From: Pempheris klunzingeri
Taxonomy: Eukaryota; Chordata; Actinopteri; Acropomatiformes; Pempheridae
Assembly: GCF_042242105.1 (NCBI RefSeq)
Contig: NC_092018.1
Coordinates: 27,956,167-28,020,166 of the forward strand
Length of the DNA stretch: 64,000 bases
Direction of reading: 5' to 3'
The notes under the pieces were generated by a model that was given only the letters and a program-made list of their open reading frames with translations, made no database searches and was not told the DNA's origin. Position 1 is the first letter of the stretch, and every line of letters starts with the position of its first letter. Shown here one piece after another: positions 1 to 14,575 of this stretch. Both the position numbers and the translations under genes were made by a program.

Positions 1-1652
1 AGAGACAGTGAGCTTTGCATACAGAGACACAGAGAGAGTTGGAGGTCACATGCATTTCATGCTGGGACCCACAGGCACATATACCACTGTGCTAAAGGTC
101 AGAGGTTAATGGTAATATCTCACCCTTCCCTGGCCTCCAGGGCCATGACTTTGCGCTGTTGATTAAGCCTAGCATTACTCACAAGCAAATTACCGCTTCG
201 CCCACCCTCCCACAAAGTCCTCAGCACAGTGTCCCTCCGTCTCCTTTTGGGAAGCCGCGGCTTAACAAGGCGGAAGAATGCGGAGGAGGGGGAAGAGAAC
301 TAGCAGGTGTGAGTAGGAGTCAGTGGCCAAGGCTCAGGACCAAAAAGTCGACCTGAGGTAGCTGAGCCCCCTGGTATGTCATGCTTCCACTTCATGGCAC
401 ACGCTCCATGAGCATGCATGCATGCCAGCACGCAGGCAACAGTGTGCGCTGATGTTGGCGGGGGCAGGGCTCTCGTTGGCGGTGGGAGAGCTCTATCCCG
501 CTGTCCGTGTTTACAGTCTTCAAGGTAGGGGCGCAGAGTACTTGTCTTTCAGGTGGATGATTAAATGAGTGGCACAACAAGAAGTGAAACAATTAGAATT
601 TCTGCCTCATTATCATGGTAATCTTATCAGTGGGATAATGAGGTATTAATGGATATTTAATGTGCATCTCATAACCCAATCCCTTGGAGAAAACACATAA
701 GGAAATCGCTGTAAATTCACTTAATGATGGAAAAGTCCCCCAACGCCATATTCCGAAGAATGAAAAATGGTGGATGCAAATGAGAAGGAACCAAGGTCAA
801 TAAGACTGCAGGGACTGAGTGAATGTCAGAGAGAGAGAGAGCGATAGAGAGATGGGCAGGGGGAAGGCGGTGACGAAAAAGACTGAGGCAGAGGAGACAG
901 AAAGATAGGGGTCTGAATAACATGAAGACTCCTGCTGGTTTTGCATAAGATGAAGCTGTTATTTTTTACAATCTGCGCCAACGCAGAGGCTGAACTTGCC
1001 CTCCACTATCTACTGAAGACGTTTATCTTATATATCAGCATATTATGATTATGAATGTACTTATTGGCCACTGCGATAATGCAAGCTAACTTCCGGACAT
1101 TCTTCCAGAAGAGATGGAGAAATTAACTTGTTTTGTCCCTTCTAGTTTCTAGTGTATTCTATTATTGGAAGATATTCAGTAAAAGAGTCGGTGGCAATAG
1201 AATGAAAATAGTAGTTACATCATCGAACTTCAAGAGTCAACAATTATTACCAATTTTTCTTCAATTGCAAAAGCATGAATACTAACATATACAGTGTCAT
1301 TCAAGCTAAGTATCATATAAAGTATGTAGAAGATTTGTGTTACCTCCAAAAAAGAAAAAATTGACCAAACAACCATGAACATTATTCTACACATATATGT
1401 GAATAAGCAGACACGTGGTGCATTTCTTCAGAGAACCAGAGCTGAATGGAAGCCCTGCCTTTCAATGCTATTACACCCACATACCACAAGGTGATGACAT
1501 TTCCCTAAAATCTACTTAATCAACAGTCAGAGAAGGTCCCCGTGTGCAGAAAATTTATTTCATAAAACATGCAATCATCACATGGGCCATCTATCAGTTT
1601 GCTAGCTGATGTTGGCAATGAGTGCCTACAAATACAGTTAACAAATACTCAC
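1..1652 (-). other. gapvd1 intron 11 (partial), no gene seen
   Basis: The stretch follows the GTGAGT donor of exon 11 at 1652 and runs off the window. I found no further exon with homology to the known GAPVD1 middle region. It holds short purine (GA) runs near 780-900 and otherwise AT-rich sequence. Confidence 0.6.
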
Positions 1653-4600
1653 CTGCTATTTCCTGCAGTCGGTCTTCATCCATGTTGGGGTCAAAGTCAC
1701 TGCCAAGCACATCAGTGCTCCAGGTCTCGCTGACTGTCTCAGAGATGTCGCGATCATCTGTCAGGCCCATCATGTCTCTGATCTCAAATTTGCGCAGTTT
1801 GTCATCCAGGTTGTCCTGAGTGGTGGCTGAAGGAGACATACAGTCTGTCAGACTGGGGCCGCTCATGAATATCATTCACCTGTTCACAAAATTGCCGTAT
1901 CTCAAAGATGTATCGTCACGCCTCCAACTCAAGTTTTTAGCAGCATTCAGAAATACACCTACGTACCCTGTTCATGCTCCAAAAGCTGTAGAGCCTCCAC
2001 CCCGTTGCTCCCTGAAGGTCCGGCTCCCAGCTCAGAAACAGACTCTCCCTCCAGGTCCAGAGATGACACAGAGTTGGAGCGATTGGATGGGCCTATGGGG
2101 CAAAAAAGAATAAATAAAAACAGACATAAGGTAATGGGGTCGGACGGGAATTCTGTCACCGGACAGCTCATAGATCAGTTGTGACCTTTAGAAATGTATA
2201 CCGGGAGTGTAAAAGTGAGGTACATTATTCTCTTAGAGCAGCACTTTGTTTTTTTGTTACATTTTAGCGTTACGTATCATCAGACTGCAGACTGACCCTC
2301 TGAGATGCCTTCCAAGTTGTCACTGCAGAGGGAGAAGCGCAGGGTTTTGTCTGGTTTACCATGCAGCTTAGTATCATCAGCATGGCCATCCCCCTGGGCC
2401 CCATCAGCCAGCTGCAGGTTCAGCACCTACAGAGCAGTGGAGAGAGGAAGTGCATAAATAAAAATTTCATTCATGTTTGGTTGCAAACTTGCTTTGCCCC
2501 GAGTCAGTCATTATCTCATTCAAAGACGGCAAGGCACTAGAGAGGAGTTAGTTTTACATGACATGCATAACATTGCAAGCATACACAAAGCATTACAGCA
2601 GGCATGACACCGACTCCAAGAAGTCTTATTCCCCCTCAGTGATGGGGAAAAAATATTTGACATTGACTGCATCACATCATCATCTCTCCTGCAAATGAGT
2701 ACATCAATTCAAGTCACATTACCTCATTCTCTGACATCATCCCAGGGACAGTCTGAGGACCAGTTCCTAGAGAAATCACCAGCACCTCCTCTGGCATCAG
2801 CTCCTGTATGGATTCTTGGGAGCTGGCCTCTGCCTCCCCCTCCTGGGCTATGTTGGTACGACTGCGGCTACGAGCAGCTGCTAGTTGGCCGGTTGGAAGG
2901 AATTAGAGGGGAGCTACTGTTATTTTGTGACTGATGCATTATCAACAAATATCAACATATTCTGCACGGTTTTAACCCATAAGTAAGCAAAAATTCAGGA
3001 ATTTATTCTCTAAACAAACAAATAGTATTAGTGAAAATGAACATCTCTAGCACCAAAGCTTACACACTAGAGAACCAAGACTCTCATTTAGTATGTCACA
3101 CCAATGTGTTGCCTGTAACTGCTGTTCATATGTAATGAGAATTACTTTAGCAGCTAAAAAGTGACTTCCAAATGAGTTACAGAGTAGATTGCATCGGCTT
3201 CATAAACAAAATGTCAAAATTACCTTTTGGATCTTTTCCAATTCTTTCTTCAATGAAGCTATACGTTGGTGTGACAATAATGACGAGCTGATCTCTCATT
3301 TCTACATGTCAGACAGTAGCTAATAATAATAATCTAAAGGCTAAAGGCTTTCTGTTAGCTTGAAAATAACATTTTTCAAATCTGAAAATGATATTTTCAC
3401 TGAGCAGTTCACTGGTCAAGCTGAAAACACACACAATAGCTTTTCTCATGATGTCTAGAAAAGAATACGCTAAATCTGCCATTTTAATTGAGAAAATTAT
3501 TTTGGCAAGAATAGTATATAGAGCTTTCGAAACACATTAACATGAAACGGTTCACTCTGCATTGTTTGGTGTGATCTGCGAAATGCTGAAAAATAAACTG
3601 ACCTGCGTCTTTAGTGTTTCTGGGATTAAAGCGGCGGGCCTGACATACTGCGACTCTTTCAAGCAGCACATGACATTCACACCACTCTACAGACGGGTCT
3701 GACATATTTCAGCCTCATGTTTTGGGGGCTGGAGCGAAAGGCACTCATTCTTTAGCAACTTCCACTGGATACATTTCAAAATAATGTAAAAGGTAATATA
3801 CCTGGTACCCACTTCTCCAATCATCTCATGAGAATTAAAATAATAAGATCAAGATGTGGACTCGACCTTGATTATATTTCCCCTCTAAATAAAGGTGTCT
3901 TTTTTTTTTTTTTTTTTAAATGAACAACGCTTCCCTCAAATCATTAATTCACGTTACATTATGTCCCACAAAATGTTCACAAGACCAAAGGCTCAATGTG
4001 AGCACTCAAATTCCTTGGTATTGTCCCTAGAATTACTTTTGCTCTTACTCTCAGAGATGAGTGGATAGCATCATTGACCCCATCGTTGTGGGAAGTAACC
4101 ACACCGGTGTCTCCTTTATTTCGACCGCTAATCAGGCACACACCCAAAGGAGGAAAGGAGGAACATAGATTTTCCCCACTCTACCTGGTAATGAAAAGCC
4201 ATAATCCGCTGAATGAGGAAGCAAAGAGGGGATAAACTTAGAGAAGAAAATGAGTGGGAAAAAAAAAAAAAAGAGTCTCAGCTCTAATAACGAGCCAGAG
4301 CACTGTGCAAAGCAAGCATGGTGAGTGAGACAACAGCAGTGCTAGGTTACAGTGGCGTGGCAGGGAGGTTACTGTGCAGCTAGGAGCAGGGACTAGATGA
4401 GTGTTATCGAACACGCAGCTTGGTGAACACAACAGACGCATGGGTTAAGTTCTCTCCAGCTCTAACACGACTGACAGGCTACCCACCAAAAGGGGTTACT
4501 AATGGAATGTGAGCAGACAGAGTGGTGGTTGTGGGGTCCCAGGATGTTATAGCGGCTAAGTGTTGTCCTGGTCATTCATTGGCAGCACAGGAGGAGAGGA

Positions 4601-7600
4601 GGAGAAGGAGAAAGTGGGGAGATAGAGAAAGAATACAGTACAACTCAGAATTGAAAGTATTTCCAAGTATCAAGTCAAGATTGTGTGTATAAATGTCATA
4701 TTTCAGAGAAGCAAGCACAAGTAGTTCATTTCTAATTAAGGGGGTGTTGCTACAGTATCATTTGTCTTGAGAATGCTAATGAAGGTAGTCTATGCATCTT
4801 TTCTATCCATTCCAATTAAAATGAGTTCATTTATATTTGGTAATTTAATTGGTTGTCATTTCTGTAATTGAGCCTCGATCCAGGCCATGCTAATTATCTT
4901 TATAACAAGCTGAGAAGAAGCTCATTAGCTTCCTATAAAACGCAGGCCTTTCACTAGGCATCCCCACTTAACTCAACTTGTTTACTTTGCTTCTCATTAG
5001 ATAAAATATTTCACTTCTAACCTCTAGTTCTCAAAATGTGATATCCCCATAAAGCAAAATATCCTTTAGATCCTAACATGAGAACATTACAAGCGGTTGC
5101 ATCACTGCGAGCACATCAATACATTTATTCTAAAAACGAAAGCGGCAGGAAGACAGAGGCTCGGAGGCCGCGGAGATAGATACCTATGGGGAGCCTGTTC
5201 TTCTTGTTGGCAGGAGTGGTAGCTGGGGAGAGCTGGGGGGTGTTGGAGGGAGTGAGCTCCAAACTGTTGCTCTTCACAGTTCGAGACTGGGGCACGTTGG
5301 CAAGCAGGGTCTCCAGGGCCATGTGCTCCTCCTCCCGAAGATGGTCCCCCGCCATCACACTCCGCACATAGTCCACCTGAGCAGGAAGTGGAAGACGATC
5401 TTTTTAAGAATATCAATACAAACCGGTCTTCAGAAGTCGCCAGTTCTTCTCAGGAAAGGTGAGCAATGACAAGGCCAAAGTCATGTTGTAATCCAGGTAC
5501 AAAGTGGAGGACTACGCATGGCTGTATCAGAGTTCACTGAGAAAAGGTATTTTGCAATTAAACAACACACAAATAAACCAAAAGGCACTTGAGCTGCCTT
5601 GTGCCGTGACATAAACATCATAATGTATTGACGCAAATAAGCATGAGCCTTTCCTCTTGCCACACTTTCACTGTGTTTGCTGCAGATTCAACAGATGATC
5701 TACACGATATCCTACATGCAGCTTTCCTTGACAAGTCACTTAGAAGAACAGTTGTTTGTCACATGTCTACTGAAGCCTTCACATACCACAATTGGCATAT
5801 GAACCACTGGTGAGGCTCCAGTTTTGAAACAAAGTGAACATGCCCCTGCTCACTTCTCCCTTCTCCGAGCGTGTGGGAGAACCCACAGTGGCCAATGAGG
5901 ACTCACGCTCTTTTGCTTTTTCTTTTGCCAAATAATAACTATGACCCCCCCCCATTTGTCAAAATCTGAGTTCTCAAATAAAATGGTATTCCCCTTTTTT
6001 CATCATCTTCTTCATCTTACAACAGGTGCACTCGGGCTACCAATTTCAAGCTGCCACTTCAACGTAAAACCCTGGAGGGCCCTGAGATACTGTAGAAAAC
6101 ATGGCAGTGAAGCACGGTGTGTAAAGGGCTCATTCTAACCTAAGGAAAACTCTGGGTGATTATACTCTGAATATTAAATTCCATTCCTGCCAATAGAGCC
6201 CCCTGAATCCTACACACTGCGCCTTTAAGTAAGTGACTCACTTGGGTAGTTCCCTTTTTAAAATGTGATCAACATTGTAATGATGTGACTGCTAGTAATT
6301 TACTTGTCAACACCGCAAAATGATGTAATGTGACAATACACACAGATAAAATCATGATGGCACAAATGCCAAACACAGAAAGCTTTTATGGTTTTATCAA
6401 GAAAACCATAAAATACAGACCAAGGAACGTGTGCAGTAACACAGATTACAACAGACTGTGCTTGAAAAATGAACAGAAACCTGGTCTCAACGAAACACTA
6501 AATATAGTGAACACTTCCAGAAGGAAGTTTGCTGCACAGATTTTTAAGGAAATATGCAAATGTATGCAGCAAGGTGCTCTAAAATCTTCTAAAATCACCT
6601 TGCCTGGAGGGAGGATACAAGCACATATTGTCCTCAAGTTGTACCCCGTGACAGGAATGCTAAGCATAATACCTCAACCTTTCAAAAGGCAAACCATGGT
6701 TACATTTGGATATCAACTGCAAAAGAGCCTACCAGCACGAGCAGCTGATTGTGTGTAGTATAGACCGCAGTTCTACTAAGGCCTTCGAGGAGGTTCATTG
6801 AGGACATGGGTGGGGTCTCGACTGCTCTTCCTCCTATCACGACATCCAGAAAGGCAGCAACACAACTCTGCAGACAGAGGCGGAGAAGTGTCAACTAGCG
6901 AGAGGAGAAATATGTGGCACTCTGGCTGGAAATCAAACATCACAATGGTTCACACACCTTATCAAATTTAGATAAACTACTTTTCCGCCTTGGGTCTGCA
7001 TCATCATCGGCCATGGCCAACTGCTGCAAAAGCTGCCCGACCTGCATGATTAAAAAAAAAAAAAAAAAATGCAGCATCAGTATCTATGCTGCAGAATGAT
7101 TCTCACATATATGATGAGTAAACAAAACAGAAACACGCTGCACCACTGACCTGCATTAGATTGAAGCGGGCCACTTCATTGATGGGGGCGTCTGAGATGA
7201 TACCATACTGCTCTGGGTTAACTATAGCTGGGCAGATGAAGCACGTGAGCAGCAGGTCTGTACACATGGTGCGCACCTCGCCCACCTCAAGACGCTCCAC
7301 ACATGACAAAGTCTTGTACATCTGCGACACAATCCAGCGCAGGCTGTGGGGAAAGCAGTAGGTGTTCTGCTTCAGGTAACCAATAAACTTGTTGACCAGG
7401 GCTACCAGCTTGGCTTCGTTGGCCTCCACGGCTGCCTGCACCCTTTGTTTGTAGCCCTCGGAGCCCTTCTCCCCATAGCGTTCCTGCTGGGCCGGAGTGA
7501 GGCGCTCCGTTACCTTGGCGGGGTCAGTCTCTAAGTGGTCTTCATCTTCCACCAGCAGCTGCATAATGGGTTCATGGAGGGTGGCAGTGAGGAAGAGCTT

Positions 7601-8896
7601 GGCTGAGTACAGGCCCTCAGAGAAGAGCTTGAAAAGGATGCTGAAGGCACAGGTTCCCCGTCGCAGTAGACGGCGAGGGTTGTCGCTCTCCTTCAGCTCA
7701 AACTCTACCAGGTATCGCAACACCTGGGAGAAATTTGCACCAGATGAAAAAACATTTAATTTTACAGAGAGGTTATGAAATTGTTTTGCAAATGTGCCAC
7801 AATCCAGACAGATGGGGCCCCGACCTGTAGCAGGTAGCTCTCATCCTCCTGCATGATACAGTTGCCATAAAGTGAGGTGAAGACTGTATGGATGACCCCC
7901 TGGGTGTGCTCCTGGTTCAGCCTCTCTCCTGCCACCAAACAGGACGCCACCAGTCTGGGGTTCTCCCTCAGCCTGGCCAAGAACTCGCCATAGATTGTCT
8001 CCTGGAAGCCCAGAGTCTTGTAGCCATCGACAAACTGTGTGTCCTCCAGCATTTTGGCATGTTGGCAGCATTCAGCCGGAGAGGCCTCCGCACTGTACAG
8101 CACAGTTGTTTCTTTCATTACCATCATTATCATTATCATGTACTGTAATTCCCTCTCACCGTGGCAACCAGAACTTTACCAATATTTACCAGAATTTTAA
8201 CAATTTATGATCAAAACTGCATTCTCTGAACTTAAGTACCACAGCACACCACAGACAAATCACAAACATGCAGGAAATGTGGTTCCCCCCCAGTAATTAA
8301 ACAGTAAGCTGCAGTTTAATGTGACAACACAACAATTTTACAGTAAATAAATGTAATGTAATACTTCAGCTGAGTACAGTTTTGAGATAAAGGTACTCTA
8401 AAAAGACACATTTGACTGTACTGAAATATACTGCCAATGTACTTAATATAAATGTATTTATTCACTTCGACGACATTTTAAAGGTGTTTTTATTATGCCA
8501 CAAACTCCTAACAACTACAGATGGCAATAAAGTAAACAACATTTTGAATTTGGGACGGTGGTGAAAAAAAGAGCTCTGGACCCACTGAGTCTCCCTGGGA
8601 CTCATTCAAATGGTCCCCTGTGGGTCCTGGGGACTCACTACGTTAAAAACCTAGCATCATCACTGAATATGTGAGTTTTAGAGATGCTGTTCTAGAGTGG
8701 CTCAGTCTGACCTGGTGAGAATGAGACGATCGAGGTTGATCCTCTGCTGCTTGGCGATCCATGCGGCCCGATACAGCCTCTCTGCTGTCTTCAGCACATC
8801 GCTGTTGAGCCTCTGGATCAGCTGCTTCTCCGATGCCACGTACAGCCGCTCCTGCTTCAGGTGGTGGGCCAGAGTGTGGATGTCTGGCTTCACCAT
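1653..8896 (-). CDS. gapvd1: GTPase-activating protein and VPS9 domain protein 1 (Gapex-5), N-terminal part, exons 2-11
   Basis: Ten coding exons on the minus strand: 8712-8896 (exon 2 begins at 8930), 7825-8092, 7151-7723, 6958-7041, 6733-6867, 5184-5376, 2723-2877, 2297-2426, 1967-2092 and 1653-1826. All have GT/AG borders and the phases chain without a break, giving about 674 residues. The start ATG at 8896 sits in a good context (GAAGATGG) and begins MVKPDIHTLAHHLKQERLYV, which I recognise as the GAPVD1 N-terminus. Exon 4 (residues 152-342) carries most of the RasGAP domain, including an RRLLRRGTCAF stretch that I take to hold the arginine finger. Later exons encode the acidic, Ser-rich linker (SNRSNSVSSLDLEGESVSEL). 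The family protein is about 1,480 residues long and ends in a VPS9 Rab5-GEF domain. That half is beyond position 1, so the gene is cut by the window edge, not broken. Role from family knowledge: Ras/Rab5 regulation in endocytosis and GLUT4 traffic. Confidence 0.96.
2878..5183 (-). other. gapvd1 intron 7, no gene seen
   Basis: A 2.3 kb intron between the exons ending at 5184 and starting at 2877. It contains a T18 run at about 3900-3917, an A-run near 4260 and AT-rich sequence. No conserved extra exon was recognised. Confidence 0.6.
5377..6732 (-). other. gapvd1 intron 6, no gene seen
   Basis: A 1.36 kb intron. A 142-codon open frame on the opposite strand (6330-6758) has no recognisable domain and overlaps the border of exon 6, so it is treated as chance. 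Confidence 0.6.
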
Positions 8897-11800
8897 CTTC
8901 ACCAGCGCACACAGGCAGAGAGCTAAATGGCTGCAGCAAAAAAAAAAAAGCATAAAATGGAACTGAGTATATGAGGCCCAAAGTGAAGTTCATGTTTCTC
9001 AAATCAGCTGTGTGTGACAGAATTTCAAACAGCGATTTTACTTATAAAAGTCAATTAAATCATCAGTAGCCTGTTAAGCCTGTGTGTAATGATCAGTGTG
9101 GCTCTGAGGATCGTCAGGGTTATCTCAGCTTGTGCATCAAGACCACAGATTTATAACTAAACAGCTGTGTTTTGAGTTCAAACAAGTAGTCAATTGATTA
9201 ATCACAACAATTTTAATAGTTGATTTTGGTTTGAGTCATTTGTCAAAAAAAAAAAAAAGACACCAAACAGTCTCTGGCTCCAGCTTCTCCAAAGACAGGA
9301 ATCATGTTTCATATCACTATAGCCTGAATACATATGATTGTTGGTGAGACAAAGCAACAAGAGTTTTGTAAGACGTGGACATTTACCAGGAAGGAAGGGT
9401 CTAATGAAAAGATGCTACTGGTTGAATCTTTATTCATACTAGGGGCCAAAAATGAGCGTATCACAGCCTCGACTGCTTCATACTCCTTTTTTCAGTCCGT
9501 CTCTTGTAGGATTCCCAACTTAATAGAAGTGAGTTATTACATTTCAGGAGTAAAGCTTCAATACAGCAAACAGGCGCATGAATCAAAGTGGAAAAACGAC
9601 ATTTTCCTGTGAGTTTTAGCCTGTTGTCGCATGGGACTGTTTAGCACGTGTATTTGTCTCTTACCAAACAAAATGCAATAAACCCAAGAATGTTAACAAT
9701 TTGAATGTATGGTAGACATTTGCTACACTGTTGTTCAATGTACCTAATCACATCCTTTATTTAGTTATTTTTGGAAAGTAAATCAGTATTCATTATTTGT
9801 GTTATGCATCATTTAAAAGTAAATGTATTTAGAGAAGAAGCTGGAAAATGCTTCCCTTTTCTATGAAGGTCTGGCTGAACGCTAACTCACACATGATGCT
9901 CGCGTCATGTTGGGGAAGTGATTTGCATTCCATGTGCTTCACACACTGGCCCGACAACAACAGCAGAAGCACGCTGTTCACAAGCTTCGGGAGACGCTAC
10001 ACAGCAGAGTATGCAAATCCCGCTCCTTTTTTCCCCAGATAAACACAGCCAAGACATACAAACCAAGCTGAGTGCATGAAATTTGAATGATTTCTTAATG
10101 AATCCCTTGCACAAAAGCCTCTTTGTGGCTAGTTGCTAACATAGCAAACACAGATTTAACTGAGGAGTTATGGCTCTGGGAGGAGAATGCGACTAGACTG
10201 GAGAAAGCTGCCTCAGAGCGGGAATGGCGGCAAGAAAGCTCCACTGCTCGCAAGCTAACAGACAACCACAGCGTCAGAGTTGATGTGCCTGACAAATCAA
10301 ATTGGTTATGCAGATTTAAACACATAATGATAGGCGCTACATTGAGTTGGCCTAGCAAACCAAGAATAAACAGTGTTTATTGCACTACAATTATGGTGAT
10401 AGATTGTCATTACTTTAGTAAAAACAGGTCAAGTTTAAAGTTTAGTGAAGTATCAAAGAAACATTCACTTTGTTATTTTATGGTTGAGGGAGAAAAATGT
10501 ATATTTATAGTTTTTTCGAGAAATTCCTCAAAAAGGCAAAGCTGCAAATCATCAGGCGGGAAACATAATGGCTGACTGGCGGTAATGCTGAAATCGATCA
10601 ACAAAAAAGTAACCGACGACCTTGTGAGCAATGCATCGTTCAGTAATCGATAAAAATATCAAACAAGCTTCAACGATAATGTTTGTTTTCGCTTGCCACT
10701 TGCAAATGGGTCAGAAATCTACTACCCAAAGTCAATTTTTACTTGCCTCGATGCAAAATGTTTCATTTATTCTGAAATAACAACAATCACTATAGTTAAT
10801 TGTCATGCAGCCGCGTGGGAGTTGTGCGGCACTAGGAGTTGCACGAGACAACGGCCTCCTATTTTGAGTATTTTCTCGATCAACCGAGTAGCCTGGTTGT
10901 TTAATCTATGGAACAAAATTTCCCAGAACTGAAGGCCAGGTCCAAACCTACAGTCCAAAACATAAAATATTCTCTTCACGACCATAGGAGGCAGCAAAAA
11001 AACAGCAAATTTTCATATCTGAGAGGCTGAAAGAGTGAAATTTTGGCATTTTTGCTATCAACCAACAATAATCAGTAATAAATAATCTGTTATCAACTCA
11101 ATCAGTCAACTATTTTTCCAGCTGTATATTATATCCCAAAAGTAATAAGTAACCCACAGAAAACATTATAAACCTTTGGTTTGTCAGTTGAGTGCTTGAG
11201 CAATCTCCTCTTTCTATTAGTGAAGCCACAAAACCATCCGACTTAAGTGTTGTAAGTGACTTACAAACGGGCCTCTAATAAAAGCAGCCACATGGTGGAG
11301 GCTTTAACTCAACTGATCTACATTTAGGACTTCTAGATGAATAGTTCTAAACACATATTGTTTTCTTTTGTTCCCATGTTACATGTGAATGAGCTGACAG
11401 GTAACGGGGCTAACGAGTACACTCTTGGTGCACTTCCACGCATACGCTCTATTTCTTGAATAAGCACATTCCTCACATACTTGGAAGGAAGTGAAAAAGC
11501 AACTTGGCCATTAGGTGGCTAGCAAATAGGTTGACTGCCATTTGTCATGGCTTCCTGTGCCTGCCTGCCCCAACACAACCGAGTGCACGGAGCTACCTGG
11601 TGAGTCAGTCGTGGAGAGATCTGAGGAACTCTAAAGCAGAAGAGAAACTACACAACAGGCAATGCGAGGGAAGGCATAATCTGAGACTTTCTGAGTTGTG
11701 TGAGAATGATTGTAGTTGCGGCAAGGCGGCCACTGACTACAAGACAAGAGGCCTGACCATCTAACCAGAGCTTCTTTGTAAGCACTATAATTATACCAAC

Positions 11801-12411
11801 AAGCAACTGGCATAAAAGACAAGAGGCAGGACAAAGACAAAGCAGAGGATTTAAAATGACAGGGCAAGTTCAGCCGCTTAAATAATCGAATGAAAAAGTA
11901 AAAAATGATTTCTGAAATGCAATGTACAAAAAAGAAAAAAAAAAGAAGACACAACTATAAAAAAAAATGTAAGCAAATATCACAGCACAAGAGTAAAGGT
12001 GTTTGGAACACAGCCCTCTCCTCCCACTTCATAATCTAACACACATACACATACACACACCAGTGGTGGAACAAAGTGCTTTTTATAGATATTCAAAGGA
12101 TTTCACTTTCCACAAAAGGTATTCATGGTTTTGAGCCAACATCCTCTTCACATTTCCCTTTCAGATAATTCCATGCACTACTCAGAAAGCAAATACTGTT
12201 ACACCAAGTATACCTCAAGTGACCTTTTCCTCCTTTCGTGCTTGGTACTGAACCTCAAAACTTTTTGAGAGTTAACTGAAATGTGTCCATATCACTCATC
12301 ATTTAAAACTGTCAGAGAAATGAGAGCTGGCATCGAGTATTTGGACACTACGCCTGACAACACCCACCAGCTCTGACACAAGAAGCTGTAGCGGTGGCAG
12401 AAAGAGAAAAA

Positions 12412-12430
12412 ACACACACACACACACACA
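12412..12430. repeat. (AC)n microsatellite
   Basis: A short pure AC run inside gapvd1 intron 1. Confidence 0.9.
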
Positions 12431-14234
12431 ATACACACATGAGCAATGCCCCAGTTTAAGGGCAGAGTCTTCCTCAGTCCATATTTCTACACCAAGTACA
12501 GTAAGTAGGTCCTGTTTAATAAGGCTCCTCCTTAATCAGTTGAGAAAACAGTGTTTAAGGTGGAATTGCTGATTACACTCCACTGTTTGTTATTGTCATC
12601 TGCTTGAATGGAAGTTTTACGGATCAACAGTATTTACCATTAACATGGAACGCCGCTGCGATGACTTGTATCATGGAACTTAACCCGGTTTACCACAGGG
12701 ATCGTAACTTTATCTGCTGTCTTGAGGGCACCTTCATACAATTAAGAGTTTTTGATAAGGTAGACCTTGTCAGCTGGGGAAGAGACCCAAGTTCAGTGAA
12801 AGTAGGCTGAACCATGCCCACGACATATAATCTGAACCACTGAGTGAAATGGCGTCAGGGGAAATTATGAAAACACTGGATTTGCAGTGTGAAATATAAC
12901 GACACAAATATTTTACCCAAAACAAAGTCCCAAAGATTTACAACAGCCGTCACGACAAAGTGAGACAAGCAGCACAAACACACAGATACAGATACACCGC
13001 GAGCTCTGCAGTTCAATATCCTCTAAACTTAAATCAAATTGCAGTTATCTCCCTCAGTGGCTGCAGACTCTCAGAAACAGTGTAGTAATACATCAGGACA
13101 GGACTTAATGAAGCTGTGACGGTAGCACACATACACCAAGCATCAGGTAAACACCACTAGAGGAAAGGAGACAGGTGGTGGCATTTTAAATGTATGAAGA
13201 ATATTGATGTTGTCATGCGTATCAACTGAAATGACCGTCGCTGTTGTCCGTTATCTGCAAAACGTTCAGCATATTGCATCTTGACAAGAAAAGATGAATT
13301 TACGTCTGAGTAATGAATGAGCCATGGAATTATTTTTAATCCAGCCACATAGCAAAAAGCTTAAGGTGACACTCGAACTTAATAGTCATTCCGCTCTCAA
13401 ACCATAATGTCGACTGACCCCATTTCCAGGCAATCTGTAGTCATCACTACAGAGCAAAGAAAGCGCTGCTGACTGATCCTCAATCAGATTATGATTAAGT
13501 ATGAGGAAGAGCTGATCACACAATAAAGGAGATACTGAAACTGACTTCTGAAGCTATAATGTGTGGACGTGACTTAGTGATCGACTTCAGAGCTTGGATT
13601 AATCAGGCCTAGTGAACCATGACACCAGCTATTATCAAAGTGGGAAATAATGACTTTACATAGAGGCTGATTATTATTTTATCATGTAAGCGTTAAGTCT
13701 CAAGTTCAATAGTCTTTTATTAGCTTATTTTGCCTGACAATCAGTAATAAACGAATAAAATTTGATCATAAAAAACAGAGAAATGCAGCAAAACCTCACA
13801 TTTGACAAGTGGCAACCAGGAAATGTTTTGCATGATAACTGAACTAACTAAATAACTAACTCACTAGCTGATTAACAAACTTGACTTATTCTTCTCAAAG
13901 ACAAATTACTAAAGAGATACTGGATAAAGTGAGGAGATAATTGCAGCACTTCTGTGCTCCAAACAGTTAATGGTATTATCCAGTGTTTAAACATTTATGA
14001 TGTTAAATGACAGAGTGCTATTATATCCCACGGCCTTTCAAGCCCTAATGCTACAGATAGCGCTCCTGAATGGTTATGTTATTAAGCTACAACTTCACAG
14101 GCTCCCAGGGAGGGTGGGGGCACATTAGGCACAAAAAGCTGAAATTGTGCTGCTAATGTTAACTTGGACATTTAAAGTGCCCTTGATTTGGTGTATTATG
14201 TGTTTAGATTCAGCCAGGTGGCCAACAAATCCAC

Positions 14235-14575
14235 ACAGGTGCATGTTAAACTAATGTCTGCTAGGTTAACTTGGCTTGGATAACAATAAGACGAGCTGGG
14301 AATCATATCAAATAAAACACGTAACTAACGTTGGGTTAGCTTAACGCAATGAAGGAACCTGCCACAACCCAAGACACCAAGGTGTTATATTCGTACCAGA
14401 CAGGACAGACGTGTGTTTCCACTGATTTAAAGAGGGAGCCCAGACAGAAAACTGGTAGACTGGCTAACCGAGCTGTAGCCGGCAAACGTTAACCAAGTTA
14501 TACTCGGCTAACGTCTGCTAGTCAAGCAGAGTAAGCTAACGATAAGCTAGTTAGCTACGTTAGCTTAGCTTTGGG
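14235..14575. repeat. Cluster of short gttagct/agctaac words near the gapvd1 promoter
   Basis: Between 14235 and 14575 the words gttaac, gctaac, ttagct and their reverse complements recur many times, densest at 14500-14570 where gctaac, gctagttagct and gttagcttagct follow one another. This self-complementary vocabulary is common in teleost DNA near transcription starts. It could be decayed repeat sequence. No function is claimed. Confidence 0.5.

Noticed and set aside
10123-10575. A 150-codon frame in gapvd1 intron 1 that looked transposon-like
   Set aside because: Composition hints at old repeat sequence, but no transposase motif or terminal repeat could be identified.
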